Translations under genes and position numbers: made by a program | In this document: positions 23,788 to 32,344 of the stretch, in pieces | How the letters are laid out: each line of letters starts with the position of its first letter | Position numbering within the stretch: the first letter of the stretch is position 1 | NCBI GenBank assembly: GCA_015062655.1 | Contig: SUUG01000018.1 | Span: 62,001-126,000 of the forward strand | Direction of reading: 5' to 3' | Length of the DNA stretch: 64,000 bases | DNA from: Coriobacteriaceae bacterium | GTDB lineage: Bacteria; Actinomycetota; Coriobacteriia; Coriobacteriales; Coriobacteriaceae | The notes under the pieces: generated by a model | What the model saw: the letters and a program-made list of their open reading frames with translations, nothing else | Databases searched by the model: none | Told to the model about the DNA's origin: nothing

Positions 23788-24552
23788 ATGAGGTCAGAAC
23801 GCCGGCAAGTCATCCTCGACCTGCTCGAGCAGCGTCAAACCGTCACGGTCAAGGCGATCGCCGACACGCTCGGCGTCTCGGACATGACCGTCCGGCGAGA
23901 CCTGGGCGAGATGGCCGAAGAGGGGCTCGTCGTCCGCGTGCACGGCGGCGCCCAGCTTCCCCGCTCCGCTCGCGGCAACGCGCTCTTGCGCGTGCGCTCC
24001 CATGCCGAGAAGAAGCAGCGCTCCGTCGAGCAGAAGCGCTCCGCGGCCAAGGCTGCCGCCCGCATCGTCGAGCCCGGTGACACCATCTTCCTCGGTGGCG
24101 GCACCACGCTCGAGCTCATGTGCGACTACCTGCCCGATGCGGACATCCGCGTCATCACCAACAGCATGCCCGTGCTCAACCTCCTCGCGGACAACCCCCG
24201 CGTCGAGCTGTTCCTCGTCGGCGGCACGCTGCGCCAGAACACCCGTGTCTTCACAACCCCCTACGGCAGCAGCGGCTACCACGGACTCAGCGCAAGCAAG
24301 GCATTTGTTTCGGCAACCGGCGTCTTCGGTAACGAGGTGTTCGGCTCCCACCCCGATGTCAGCGCGCTGCTACACGACGCATGCACCCGGGCGGCATCAT
24401 CCTACCTGGTCATCGACGCCGACAAGGTCGGGGTGCGCGACTTTTGCATGTTCACCAAGCTCGAGCTGATGGACGCCGTGTTCCTCAACGCCGATGCGAG
24501 CGCCGAGGCGCTCGCCGCGCTCGGCGCCTACACCTCCGTCATCACCGAATAG
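23788..24552 (+). CDS. DeoR-family transcriptional regulator 1
   Basis: 254 residues. N-terminal winged helix (residues ~3-57) with the DeoR signature VKAIADTLGVSDMTVRRDLGEM, then the sugar-phosphate sensor domain: GDTIFLGGGTTLELM, ITNSMPVLNLL, LVGGTLRQNTR. Start ATG 23788 behind GGAGG; the frame opens further upstream through promoter sequence. Divergent from the PTS-sulfatase operon across a 218-bp region with phased repeats, so it is the best candidate repressor. The ligand would be a phosphorylated galactose or tagatose derivative, by analogy with LacR/AgaR. Confidence 0.88.
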   Translation: MRSERRQVILDLLEQRQTVTVKAIADTLGVSDMTVRRDLGEMAEEGLVVRVHGGAQLPRSARGNALLRVRSHAEKKQRSVEQKRSAAKAAARIVEPGDTIFLGGGTTLELMCDYLPDADIRVITNSMPVLNLLADNPRVELFLVGGTLRQNTRVFTTPYGSSGYHGLSASKAFVSATGVFGNEVFGSHPDVSALLHDACTRAASSYLVIDADKVGVRDFCMFTKLELMDAVFLNADASAEALAALGAYTSVITE

Positions 24553-24568
24553 AAGAGAAGCCCTCGCC

Positions 24569-25333
24569 ATGTTAAAGACCCAACGACACGAGCGCCTCAT
24601 GGAGCTCTGCACGCAGCGCGGAGTCGTCTCCGTGCGCCAGGCCGCCAAGATCTTCGGTATATCCGAGATGACCGTGAGGCGAGACTTCGACGAGCTCGCC
24701 GCCACGGGCGTCGTGATCCGGGAGCACGGCGGGATCCGCCTTTCGGACGAGACGCCCGCAGCGCCCTCGGAAGCAGCGTATTTCGACAAGCTCGCCATCC
24801 ATCAAGCGGAAAAGCAGCGCATCGCGATGGCGGCCTGCGCGCTCATCGAGCCCGACGACACGATCTTCCTCGGCCCGGGCTCCACATGCGCCGCCATCGC
24901 GCGCGCCCTGCCCTCCATGCGCCTTCGCGTGGTGACGAGCAGCATCATCGCCCTCAACATGCTCCGGATACACCCGGATCTTGAGATCTGCTGCATCGGC
25001 GGCCAATACCGCCGGCGCTCGGGCTCCTTCGTCGGGCCCGTCGCGGAGGACTCCCTCTCCCCTCTCGGCATCGATAAGTGCTTCATCGGCACCAATGGCG
25101 TCATGTCCGGCGTCATCTCGTGCTCGAACCCCGAGGAGGGGCGCATCCAGGGCCTGGCATGCGACCGCGCCGCCTGCCGCTATCTTGCATGCGACTCCTC
25201 CAAATTCGACCAGCTCGACTTCTACAACTTCTATAACCTCGACCGCATAGACGCGCTCATCACCGATAGCGGCATCACGCCGCAGCAGCGCGACGCCGTC
25301 GAGTCGGTGACCACGCTCATCGTCGCCCCGTGA
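24569..25333 (+). CDS. DeoR-family transcriptional regulator 2
   Basis: 254 residues, the same length as its neighbour 16 bp upstream and probably translated from the same mRNA. HTH with VRQAAKIFGISEMTVRRDFDEL, sensor domain with DTIFLGPGSTCAAIARAL and CCIGGQYRRRSGSFVGPVAE. The second helix-turn-helix is close to the first, but the sensor domains have diverged, so the two may read different sugar phosphates from related operators or act as a heteromer. Start ATG 24569; the ribosome site AGAGAAG is moderate. Confidence 0.85.
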   Translation: MLKTQRHERLMELCTQRGVVSVRQAAKIFGISEMTVRRDFDELAATGVVIREHGGIRLSDETPAAPSEAAYFDKLAIHQAEKQRIAMAACALIEPDDTIFLGPGSTCAAIARALPSMRLRVVTSSIIALNMLRIHPDLEICCIGGQYRRRSGSFVGPVAEDSLSPLGIDKCFIGTNGVMSGVISCSNPEEGRIQGLACDRAACRYLACDSSKFDQLDFYNFYNLDRIDALITDSGITPQQRDAVESVTTLIVAP

Positions 25334-25610
25334 CCCCCTCACGCGCGGCCCCGTGCGCGCACGCTGAAGAAGGGGCCTTCGAGGAAGAGCCGGCGCGACA
25401 GGAGCACCGGCGGACGGGCCGCCGCGCGGGGACCGCCGTCGGCCGCGGCTTCCCCTTCCCTCGCGAAACCGTGACCCCCGCCTTATTCATCCAGCTGATC
25501 GGCATGCTACGATAGACACGTCATACCCGCACCGGCGGGGCCGCGGCCTCCGCGTCGCCCGCCTCCTCAGCCCATGGTCGCGCTCCCTCCTGCGCGGGAA
25601 AGGACGGCTT
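25334..25610. other. Intergenic region before the surface glycosidase
   Basis: GC-rich. No gene seen. TACGAT at 25508-25513 is a possible -10 box about 100 bp before the ATG. No clear terminator for the DeoR pair. Confidence 0.3.
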
Positions 25611-28600
25611 ATGAAAGCACACGGCAAGGGGACGGGGCCCTGGGGGCCCGGGGCGCGCCGCATAGCGGGCGCGGGGGCGGTCCTCGCCATCGCCCTGTCG
25701 ATAGGCCTCGGCGCCTCCCCCGCCCGGGCGGCCGGCCCCGCGCCCGAGGGCGCCACCGGCGTCTGGACCTTCGAGGGCCCGACACCGCTCCAGGGAACGG
25801 GGAGCGGGAACCTCTCCATCACCGAGCAGGCCAACCCCAACGGCACCGTGAAGATCCAGGACAGCGGCCTGTCCTCCCTCGGCAAGGCCCTCACCTTCAC
25901 CGACAAGGGCGCCGCCCACGACATCCGCGTCCGCGGCGCCATCGAGCAGCAGAAGGACTTCACGGTCTCGTTCTGGGTCCGCGACGCGGAGGACAGCGCC
26001 CCCGCGGCCGGCAAGCGCACGCTCCTGCTGCACTCCGCGGGCCAGGAGACCTCCATCCTCACCGAATGGAGGGACGGCACCTTCTCATCCTCGATCGATA
26101 AGGCCGGCAGCAATATCGAGCTCGGGAGGAACCCCGCCCGCAAAACCTGGCAGCATGTCACGCTCGTGAAGCGGGTCACCGACAACGGCTCCGCGAAGAG
26201 CCTGAAGCTCTACCTCAACGGGACGGAGATCGGCCAGGGCAGCTGGTCCCAGAACCTGCCTGCGGGGGCCGTCGGACTCGTTCTCGGCTCCTGGGGCGGG
26301 GACGCGCCGCGGCAGCCTGACAACACCGAGCGCTTCCACGGCCAGATGGACGAGCTGCGCCTCTACAACAAGGCGCTCAGCGCAAAGGAGGTGAAGCGGC
26401 TCTTCGACTCCTACGGCGCCGTGAAGGCGGAGCTCGAGGTGGCGGACGCCAAAGCCGACCTCGGACGTCTCATCGACTCCGCCAAGGGGCTGCTTGCGGA
26501 CGACGACGGGTCCGCCGAGCACGTTACGCTCCGGGAGGCCGTCGCGCAGGCCGAGGACGCGCTTCGGACCACCGACGCCGCCGCGATCCGAGATGCGAAC
26601 GGCAAGCTCGGCGAGGCGATCGGCGGGGTGCGCGCCCTCGGGCTCCCCGTCACGGTCGATACCGGAGACGTCGTGCGCACGCTCGACCGCTCCGTCTTCG
26701 GCATCAACCACCGCTACGCCTTCAACGGCTACGGCTCCTTCGACCCGGTGGCCATGAAGGTCAAGGACGACTTCGCGGCCCTGTACGACGAGGCCGGCTT
26801 CGGCTCCATCCGCTATCCCGGCGGGACCATCTCCAACCTCTTCAGCTGGAAGGAGACCATCGGCGCCAAGGCGGGACGCACGAAGCAGATCCACGGTTTC
26901 TACAACAACCCCGGGCAGGGCGGCATCGAGCCCAATCTCGGGATCTCCGAGATCGGCACCTTCGCGCGGGAGCACGGATCCGAGATCGTCTACGTATACG
27001 GCCTCGGCCGGGGCGACGCCGCCGATGCGGCCGATCTGGTCGAGTTCCTGAACGCCGAGGCCGGGACCAACCCCAACGGGGGGACCGCCTGGGCGGACGT
27101 CCGCAGGGACCTGGGCCATGCCGAGCCCTTCAACGTCCGCTATTTCGAGATCGGCAACGAGATGAACCAGGGGGGCGAGGACGGTCGGGCCTCCCAGCAG
27201 TACTGGACCTCGGGGGTTCCGGGCGGTGCCGAGAAGGCCTACGTGGACGGCGGCACCGCGTCGTTCACCGGCCAGTACGCCGTCCGCCGCGGGGACTGGA
27301 ACGTCGAGGGATCAAAATCGACCGGCAAGCCCGACCAGGAGTTCGGCCTGCGCTACGCCCTCCCGGAGCTCGACCGCAAGTCCGCGGGCTACAGCTCCTT
27401 CACCGCGGTCGACGTCGATTCCGTCAAGGTCAAGGTCGGCGGGGAGCTCTGGAGCCGCGTCGAGGACATCAAGCAGGCGGGCGCGACCGATAAGGTCTAC
27501 CAGCTCAACGCCAAGACCGGCTATTTCACCTTCGGTGACGGCGCCCATGGGGCCATCCCCGCGAAAGACGCGCAGATCACCGTGGACTACTCGGTCGAGC
27601 GCGACGGATTCGTCAAGGTGTCCCAGAAGATGCGCGACACCATGCGCCAGATCAACCGGGACCGCGCCGACGCCGGCAAGCCCGCCGGCGAGATGCATGT
27701 CTACGCGAGCTACGAGACCGAGGGCTTCGTCAACCGGATGCACGACGGCGGCCATGACGCCCTCTACGACGGCCTCACCATCCACCCCTACTCGGGCAAC
27801 CCGGGCAACGCCGGTAACGCCGAGGGCTTCTACCTGCAGGCCATGAAGATGGGCGACGACAAACGGGACCATGTCGCCAACTACGTCAAGCTCATGCAGA
27901 GGCACGATCCCAAGAAGGTCCCCGTCATCAGCGAGTACGGCATCTTCCGCTCCGAGGACCCGCTCCTGCTCTCCCAGGTGCACGCCCTCTACATCGCGCG
28001 CGCCATCATGGATTACGTCGAGCTCGGGAGCCCCTATATCCAGAAGCACTGCCTGGTGGACTGGTACTCCAAGGGGGCGGACTCCCTCGGCCCCACCCAG
28101 CAGGCGGTCATCCAGGCCGTCCCGACGGCCGGCAGCGGCGACACGGCCACCGGCGAGGGCGGGTTCACCTTCTTCAAGACCCCCAGCGCGAGCGTTTTCA
28201 CGATGCTCAACAGCGGCTTCGGCACGAAGGTGGTTTCCAGCTCGATCAGCGACGCCGCGATACCCAAGCTCCCGAACGGCGTCTCCCAGTACGACGTCAT
28301 GGCCTCCACCGGCGACGACGGCACCATCTACCTCGCCGCGGTGAACCTCGCTCTCCGCGACAAGGGCGCCCTGAGGCTGAAGGTCCCCGGAGTCGACCTC
28401 ACGGGGCGGACCCTCGAGATCCGCAGCCTCTCCGGCGCCGACTTCACCTCCGCCAACAGCCCCGACCGGCCCGACGCCGTGCGGATCGCGTCCTTTGCGG
28501 TCACCGCCGACAAGGCATCCCCCCGCATCGAGCTGGAGCCGCATTCCTTCACCATCGTGAAGGTCCTCCCGCCCGCCGTGAAGCGGACCGTCACCTTCCA

Positions 28601-29090
28601 AGACGGCACGGAGGTCTTCTCCACGGTCCAGGTCGAGGATGGCCAGGCCGTCCCCAAGCCTCTCACCGACCCCTCAAGGGAGGGGCACGCCTTCGAAGGC
28701 TGGATGCTTCATGGGGCCGCCTACGATTTCGAGGCGCCCGTCACCTCCGACCTCACGCTCGCGGCGAGCTTCAAGAAGATCGAGAACCCGGACGATGGCG
28801 GCGGAACCGGGCCCGGCACGGACACCGGATCGAACACGGGGGAGCGCCCGGATCCGAACAGGAAGCCCGGATCGAACACGGGTGAGCGCCCGGATCCGAA
28901 CAGGAAGCCCGAATCGAACACGGGGGAACGCCCGGATCCGAACAGGAAGCCCGGATCGAAACCTGGGAGGAAGCCCGGTAAGAAGGGGGGCCTTCCCGCC
29001 ACCGGTGACGCCGCCGCCCTCATATCGGTCGTGGCGGCCGCCGGAGCGGCGCTGGCCTACGCGGGCCGCCGCCTCGGGAGACGCCGCTAG
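25611..29090 (+). CDS. LPATG-anchored cell-wall glycoside hydrolase (clan GH-A, arabinofuranosidase/GH79-like)
   Basis: 1159 residues. Layout: signal peptide (1-~41, ending ARA-AG); LamG-like jelly-roll (~45-265); helical FIVAR-like segment (~270-345); (beta/alpha)8 glycosidase (~350-960) beginning VDTGDVVRTLDRSVFGINHR. RYPGGTISNLF and the Glu pair E517 (FEIGNEMNQ, acid/base) and E775 (VISEYG, nucleophile) give a retaining GH-A enzyme. Then a Flg_new-type repeat (~985-1050), three 14-residue repeats SNTGERPDPNRKPG, and LPATG, membrane helix and RRLGRRR for sortase. It should sit on the cell wall and release sugars outside. The GH family (51, 79 or other) and substrate are unsure. It lies by the sulfatase/PTS locus, suggesting a host glycan or glycosaminoglycan. 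Confidence 0.85.
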   Translation: MKAHGKGTGPWGPGARRIAGAGAVLAIALSIGLGASPARAAGPAPEGATGVWTFEGPTPLQGTGSGNLSITEQANPNGTVKIQDSGLSSLGKALTFTDKGAAHDIRVRGAIEQQKDFTVSFWVRDAEDSAPAAGKRTLLLHSAGQETSILTEWRDGTFSSSIDKAGSNIELGRNPARKTWQHVTLVKRVTDNGSAKSLKLYLNGTEIGQGSWSQNLPAGAVGLVLGSWGGDAPRQPDNTERFHGQMDELRLYNKALSAKEVKRLFDSYGAVKAELEVADAKADLGRLIDSAKGLLADDDGSAEHVTLREAVAQAEDALRTTDAAAIRDANGKLGEAIGGVRALGLPVTVDTGDVVRTLDRSVFGINHRYAFNGYGSFDPVAMKVKDDFAALYDEAGFGSIRYPGGTISNLFSWKETIGAKAGRTKQIHGFYNNPGQGGIEPNLGISEIGTFAREHGSEIVYVYGLGRGDAADAADLVEFLNAEAGTNPNGGTAWADVRRDLGHAEPFNVRYFEIGNEMNQGGEDGRASQQYWTSGVPGGAEKAYVDGGTASFTGQYAVRRGDWNVEGSKSTGKPDQEFGLRYALPELDRKSAGYSSFTAVDVDSVKVKVGGELWSRVEDIKQAGATDKVYQLNAKTGYFTFGDGAHGAIPAKDAQITVDYSVERDGFVKVSQKMRDTMRQINRDRADAGKPAGEMHVYASYETEGFVNRMHDGGHDALYDGLTIHPYSGNPGNAGNAEGFYLQAMKMGDDKRDHVANYVKLMQRHDPKKVPVISEYGIFRSEDPLLLSQVHALYIARAIMDYVELGSPYIQKHCLVDWYSKGADSLGPTQQAVIQAVPTAGSGDTATGEGGFTFFKTPSASVFTMLNSGFGTKVVSSSISDAAIPKLPNGVSQYDVMASTGDDGTIYLAAVNLALRDKGALRLKVPGVDLTGRTLEIRSLSGADFTSANSPDRPDAVRIASFAVTADKASPRIELEPHSFTIVKVLPPAVKRTVTFQDGTEVFSTVQVEDGQAVPKPLTDPSREGHAFEGWMLHGAAYDFEAPVTSDLTLAASFKKIENPDDGGGTGPGTDTGSNTGERPDPNRKPGSNTGERPDPNRKPESNTGERPDPNRKPGSKPGRKPGKKGGLPATGDAAALISVVAAAGAALAYAGRRLGRRR
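28829..28954 (+). repeat. Three 42-bp in-frame tandem repeats in the glycosidase wall-spanning stalk
   Basis: Each unit encodes 14 residues (SNTGERPDPNRKPG). The units are nearly identical at DNA level (one has E for G). This is a proline/charged stalk before LPATG and a site where copy number could vary by slippage. Confidence 0.85.
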
Positions 29091-29217
29091 GACAGGACGT
29101 CCCACCGAAAAGGGAAGAGCTGGCCCGCCCCCGCCCCCCCCCGGACTCGGGTCACCGGGAGGCGGGGGTCTTTCCGTCCGCGCGGCCCTGCCCGGCGAGG
29201 GGCCGACGGCAGGGGGA

Positions 29218-29430
29218 TCACGCGGCGGCCGCCCAGACCATGCCGTAGAGATAGTCGGGTCCGGCTCTCTTCACGGTGCCCGGGGCGGTCTGCATGATCA
29301 CCGGGAAGCCCGTCTCCTCGGCGGCGGCGAAGACCGCCATCACGAACTCGAGGCTCTCCACGTTGAACGCGCCCACCCCGTAGTGGTTCTTGCGCGCTTC
29401 CTTGAGCATTTCCATGGTGGTGACCAGCAT
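29218..29430 (-). pseudogene. Truncated class II aldolase (N-terminal 70 residues)
   Basis: MLVTTMEMLKEARKNHYGVG and the following ~50 residues match the first 70 residues of the aldolase at 14758 closely (roughly three of four residues identical by eye). The frame then stops (TGA 29218-29220) before any metal ligand. The whole enzyme needs ~282 residues, so this is a dead duplicate. It keeps a good start context at 29430. It lies divergent from the DeoR gene at 29744, suggesting that a second tagatose/galactitol-type operon once stood here. Confidence 0.85.
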
Positions 29431-29743
29431 GGGCCCGATCCCTTCCGCCGCGTCGCGCGGGGCCGGCACCCGCCGCTCCCTTCGCAACGGCCTGTTGGGC
29501 CCATTGAACGAAATCGGATTTATTAAAGACGCCCTATCCTGGCCGCACGTCCCCTCATCGACGCTTCAATAGAAAAAAGAAGAAGATAGGAAGCGCATGT
29601 TGATCCTTGCTGTTCTCCTTTTTCCCGGGCAAAGAGATCATGCTGTCCGCAATCAGCTCAAAAGCACGGAGAATGTTCTTTCTTTTACTTTCTTTAAAGA
29701 AAAGATAGCATGGTCAAAGCAAGCAAACGTTAGGAGAAGGACG
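29431..29743. other. Regulatory gap between the aldolase stump and DeoR 3
   Basis: AT-rich from about 29510 to 29735. No gene. It contains the palindrome CTTTCTTTAAAGAAAAG at 29688-29704 (arms CTTTCTTT / AAAGAAAAG, one mismatch), resembling the core of the palindrome before the intact aldolase (15924-15953). Confidence 0.5.
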
Positions 29744-30556
29744 ATGGCACGACGCGACTCGCATCCCGCCCGGAGCTTCGCCGAGGAGCGCCGGTCCGCC
29801 ATCCTCGATATGCTGTCCCACGAGACCACCGTGCAGGTCGCCGAGCTCGCCCGCACCTTCGGTGTCTCCGTCGTCACCGCCCGCGCCGACCTCGATGCCC
29901 TTGCCGAAGCCGGCAAGCTGCGCAGGACGCACGGCGGCGCGATCTCGCTGCAACGCACGCTCACCGTGTCCGTCCAAGACCGCCGTGTCAACCTAAACGC
30001 GGAGGCCAAGCACGCCATCGCCGCCACCGCCGTTGAGCTGGTGCATGATGGTGACACGCTGATCGTCGACTCGGGCACCACCGCCCTTGCCTTCGTGCGC
30101 GCCCTCGAGGCGAAAAACGATGTGACGGTGATCACCGCGGACATGACCATCGCCGACTACATCGACGAGAGCATGCCCGGCGTGAGCGTGATGGTCCTTG
30201 GCGGCTCACTTCGAAAAGGGCACCGCTATCTTTACGGTCCGCTGACCGCGCGCTCCCTCGAGCTGCTTCACGCCGACGCCGCCTTCCTCTGCCCGGGGGG
30301 CTTCGTTCCCACGCGCGGCCTCATGACCGATTTCCCCCAGATGGCAGAGGTGAAGCAAGCCATGATGAGGGCTGCGGAGAGAAACGTTGTGCTCATGGAT
30401 GCCAGCAAGGTGAAGGCGCAGAGCATCCTCCGATTCGCGGGGATCGACAAGGTGAGCGATATCGTCATGGATCGCGACCCCGCCGGCATGGTCGCCGCGA
30501 TGATCGACGAGCTTCCCGAGGACCGAAGGCCGATCCTGCATGTCGCGAGGCGATAA
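29744..30556 (+). CDS. DeoR-family transcriptional regulator 3
   Basis: 270 residues. HTH region VQVAELARTFGVSVVTARADLDAL, sensor domain with GDTLIVDSGTTALAFVRAL, ITADMTIADYI and MVLGGSLRKGHRYLYGP. The HTH differs from those at 23788 and 24569 in the recognition helix (SVVTARADL against SDMTVRRDL), so another operator is likely; the nearby AAAGAA palindrome is a candidate for autoregulation. Start ATG 29744 behind TAGGAGAAGG; the upstream open frame is promoter DNA. It stands beside the aldolase stump, so its original target operon may be lost. Confidence 0.87.
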   Translation: MARRDSHPARSFAEERRSAILDMLSHETTVQVAELARTFGVSVVTARADLDALAEAGKLRRTHGGAISLQRTLTVSVQDRRVNLNAEAKHAIAATAVELVHDGDTLIVDSGTTALAFVRALEAKNDVTVITADMTIADYIDESMPGVSVMVLGGSLRKGHRYLYGPLTARSLELLHADAAFLCPGGFVPTRGLMTDFPQMAEVKQAMMRAAERNVVLMDASKVKAQSILRFAGIDKVSDIVMDRDPAGMVAAMIDELPEDRRPILHVARR

Positions 30557-30599
30557 CGGAGGGCCTTTCGATGCCCCGGCCCGCGTTTTCCCTCCTGCG

Positions 30600-30782
30600 T
30601 GGACAAAAATGACGCTAGTCGGTATTTCTAAGGGATCGACTCAAGGTAAAAGCCGCTTTTGCACCCTAGCAGGAAGCAGGGTGGCTTAATTTCAATTACA
30701 TATTCTCAATATCGTCATTTTACTCGACGGCATCCATGGCTGCGGCAGGCTCTCAAATACCGACTAACGTCATTTTTGTCCA
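30600..30782. repeat. 183-bp inverted-repeat element, copy 2
   Basis: Termini TGGACAAAAATGACGCTA + GTCGGTATTT (left) and TGGACAAAAATGACGTTA + GTCGGTATTT (right, reverse-complemented) differ at one base in 28. The core contains a hairpin ACCCT / AGGGT (about 30663-30687) and is unlike copies 1 and 3. It ends 11 bp after the stop of the nuclease-like gene. The 4 bp left of it, TGCG (30596-30599), also follow copy 3 (32043-32046). Confidence 0.88.
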
Positions 30783-30793
30783 TCGATCTGGTA

Positions 30794-31750
30794 TCAAAGG
30801 TCAGTAAGACAACTCGAATTGAGCGATGGCAGGATGCGCGCCCTCAACACGGCTCGCTTCTGCTCGAAACCCCGCGCCCGGACTCGAAGCCGCACGCCGA
30901 GGGCGGTCGCAAGATCGGCCGCCAACCGCTCGAACTGATGTGGGTTCGCGAGGTCTTGATACCAGACATTCATAGTGGTCACACCTGCACCGATGAGCTG
31001 ATGCTGCCGCTGCGCGTCTCGCCCCGTCCGCTCGACCGAATGATAGTGACGGCCCTGGTACTCCAAACCCACCCCTCCGGGAAATACCAGATCGACCCAA
31101 CGCGGCCCATCTACCGTCATAACGCGCACATTGAGCCTCCCGCCCGAGAAGCCCATCCCGCCCATCCGGTGCGGCAGGCAGAGCAGCATCGCCATCACGG
31201 ACTCCATCGGCGAATGAGAACCGTCGATCACCAGGGACGCGAGCCGACGTGCCCGCTTCGCCCCGCGCATGCTTTTCGCGCGGACGGCGAACCGCTCCAG
31301 CCGCTGACTCGATGTGATCGCGCGATCCGTGTTGGTGAATCCGTCCCATGAGGAATCGAGCACGTAGGTGCCGCAGAGTTCAAACGCGATCTGCACGAGC
31401 TCGATGTCATCGAAGGAGCTATCGGCGCAAAGCTCGAGGAAAAGCAGGTCGGGTGAGACGATGAGCAGATCGTTACGGAGGCGGATGAGCGAGCGGGGAA
31501 GCGCAGCGGCAGACGCGGACACATGGCAGACGATATCCGACCGCCGGTGACAGGATCTCTTCTCTGGGAGAAGCAGGTTGCAGGGGTCTTTGAGGTTCCC
31601 AAGACGCGCCATGTCATCGGCGAGATGAATGCGCGGCGGAATCGAGCAGCCCGCGAGCTTGGAGGTGCGCGGGCGGTCGAGGAGCTCGGGCAGGCGTGTG
31701 CCCATGGCCCGATATGCCTCGAGAGCCGTTATGCCGCAAATGCAATACAT
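30794..31750 (-). CDS. DUF559/Vsr-like nuclease-fold protein in a repeat-bracketed cassette
   Basis: 318 residues from ATG 31750. The C-terminal ~110 residues read like a DUF559/Vsr-type PD-(D/E)XK domain: RWVDLVFPGGVGLEYQGRHY gives the Asp and the Glu-x-Gln of the core, followed by a His, then GRDAQRQHQLIGAG and a YQDLA strand. The N-terminal ~200 residues resemble regions seen in AbiEi-like/DUF559 proteins, but I see no clear helix-turn-helix. The function (antitoxin-like, nuclease or cassette-mobility protein) is unproven. No good ribosome site precedes ATG 31750; the open frame continues upstream into repeat copy 3, whose terminus translates as VPTSVIFVQ. Base composition is lower in GC than the neighbours, suggesting transfer. 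Confidence 0.6.
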   Translation of the reverse strand: MYCICGITALEAYRAMGTRLPELLDRPRTSKLAGCSIPPRIHLADDMARLGNLKDPCNLLLPEKRSCHRRSDIVCHVSASAAALPRSLIRLRNDLLIVSPDLLFLELCADSSFDDIELVQIAFELCGTYVLDSSWDGFTNTDRAITSSQRLERFAVRAKSMRGAKRARRLASLVIDGSHSPMESVMAMLLCLPHRMGGMGFSGGRLNVRVMTVDGPRWVDLVFPGGVGLEYQGRHYHSVERTGRDAQRQHQLIGAGVTTMNVWYQDLANPHQFERLAADLATALGVRLRVRARGFEQKRAVLRARILPSLNSSCLTDL

Positions 31751-31859
31751 GGTGGGCCAACCATACCGTCTCGCAACCGATTTCGACCCACAATTCGCCC
31801 GTCGGTCGGGAATATCCCGTATGCGGCATCGCGCTGCGCGACATGACGAATCCCGCGCT

Positions 31860-32042
31860 TGGACAAAAATGACGCTAGTCGGTACTTTTGCGTCCGCGAT
31901 ACCGGACTTCAATAAACTATATTTAGTCACTGAGCAGTCTTGTATGACAGGCGCTGTTCATACGCGCTGTTTTCGGGGCCGCTTCGAGCGAAACAGGCCC
32001 CTCTAGCCATGAAGAAATACCGATTAACGTCATTTTTGTCCA
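31860..32042. repeat. 183-bp inverted-repeat element, copy 3
   Basis: Termini TGGACAAAAATGACGCTA + GTCGGTACTT (left) and TGGACAAAAATGACGTTA + ATCGGTATTT (right, reverse-complemented). The core has its own hairpin, GGGGCC / GGCCCC near 31976-32002, and no similarity to the other cores. It lies 109 bp upstream of the nuclease-like gene start. Confidence 0.88.
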
Positions 32043-32123
32043 TGCGCTCGGGAATTTGCAGTAAGCAACGCGCTCGCAATGGAGAATGATGCATCTGAGT
32101 TATGCAGGTAGGACCTCGGCATG

Positions 32124-32157
32124 ACAAAGGCCCGCCCGGCGCAACCCGGACGGGCCT
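32124..32157 (-). terminator. Terminator of the mgl-PTS IIB operon
   Basis: Minus-strand stem AGGCCCGTCCGGG / CCGGGCGGGCCT followed by TTTGTC, 190 bp after the PTS IIB stop. The DNA between (32158-32344) shows loose CCCAACAC/CCCGACAAC-type repeats and no gene. Confidence 0.75.
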
Positions 32158-32344
32158 GAGAACAGTCGCGCGGGCACCTAGGGGGTGCGCCCGCACGACG
32201 ATCTCGTGAGACAAGAGGCGCCGCAGTGGGCCTGCGTCGCAGAGGAGCCAGCGTCCCAACACCACAGTGTGGTCAACGTCCCGACAACACCGCAGCGAGG
32301 GCAGCGCTCCCAACGCCGAAGCGGGTTCAACGCCGCAGCAAGCC

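Noticed and set aside
31751..31930. N-terminal extension of the nuclease-like gene to 31930
   Set aside because: The extension reads into repeat copy 3 (VPTSVIFVQ is the repeat terminus), so it is not ancestral protein sequence; ATG 31750 is kept despite its weak ribosome site.
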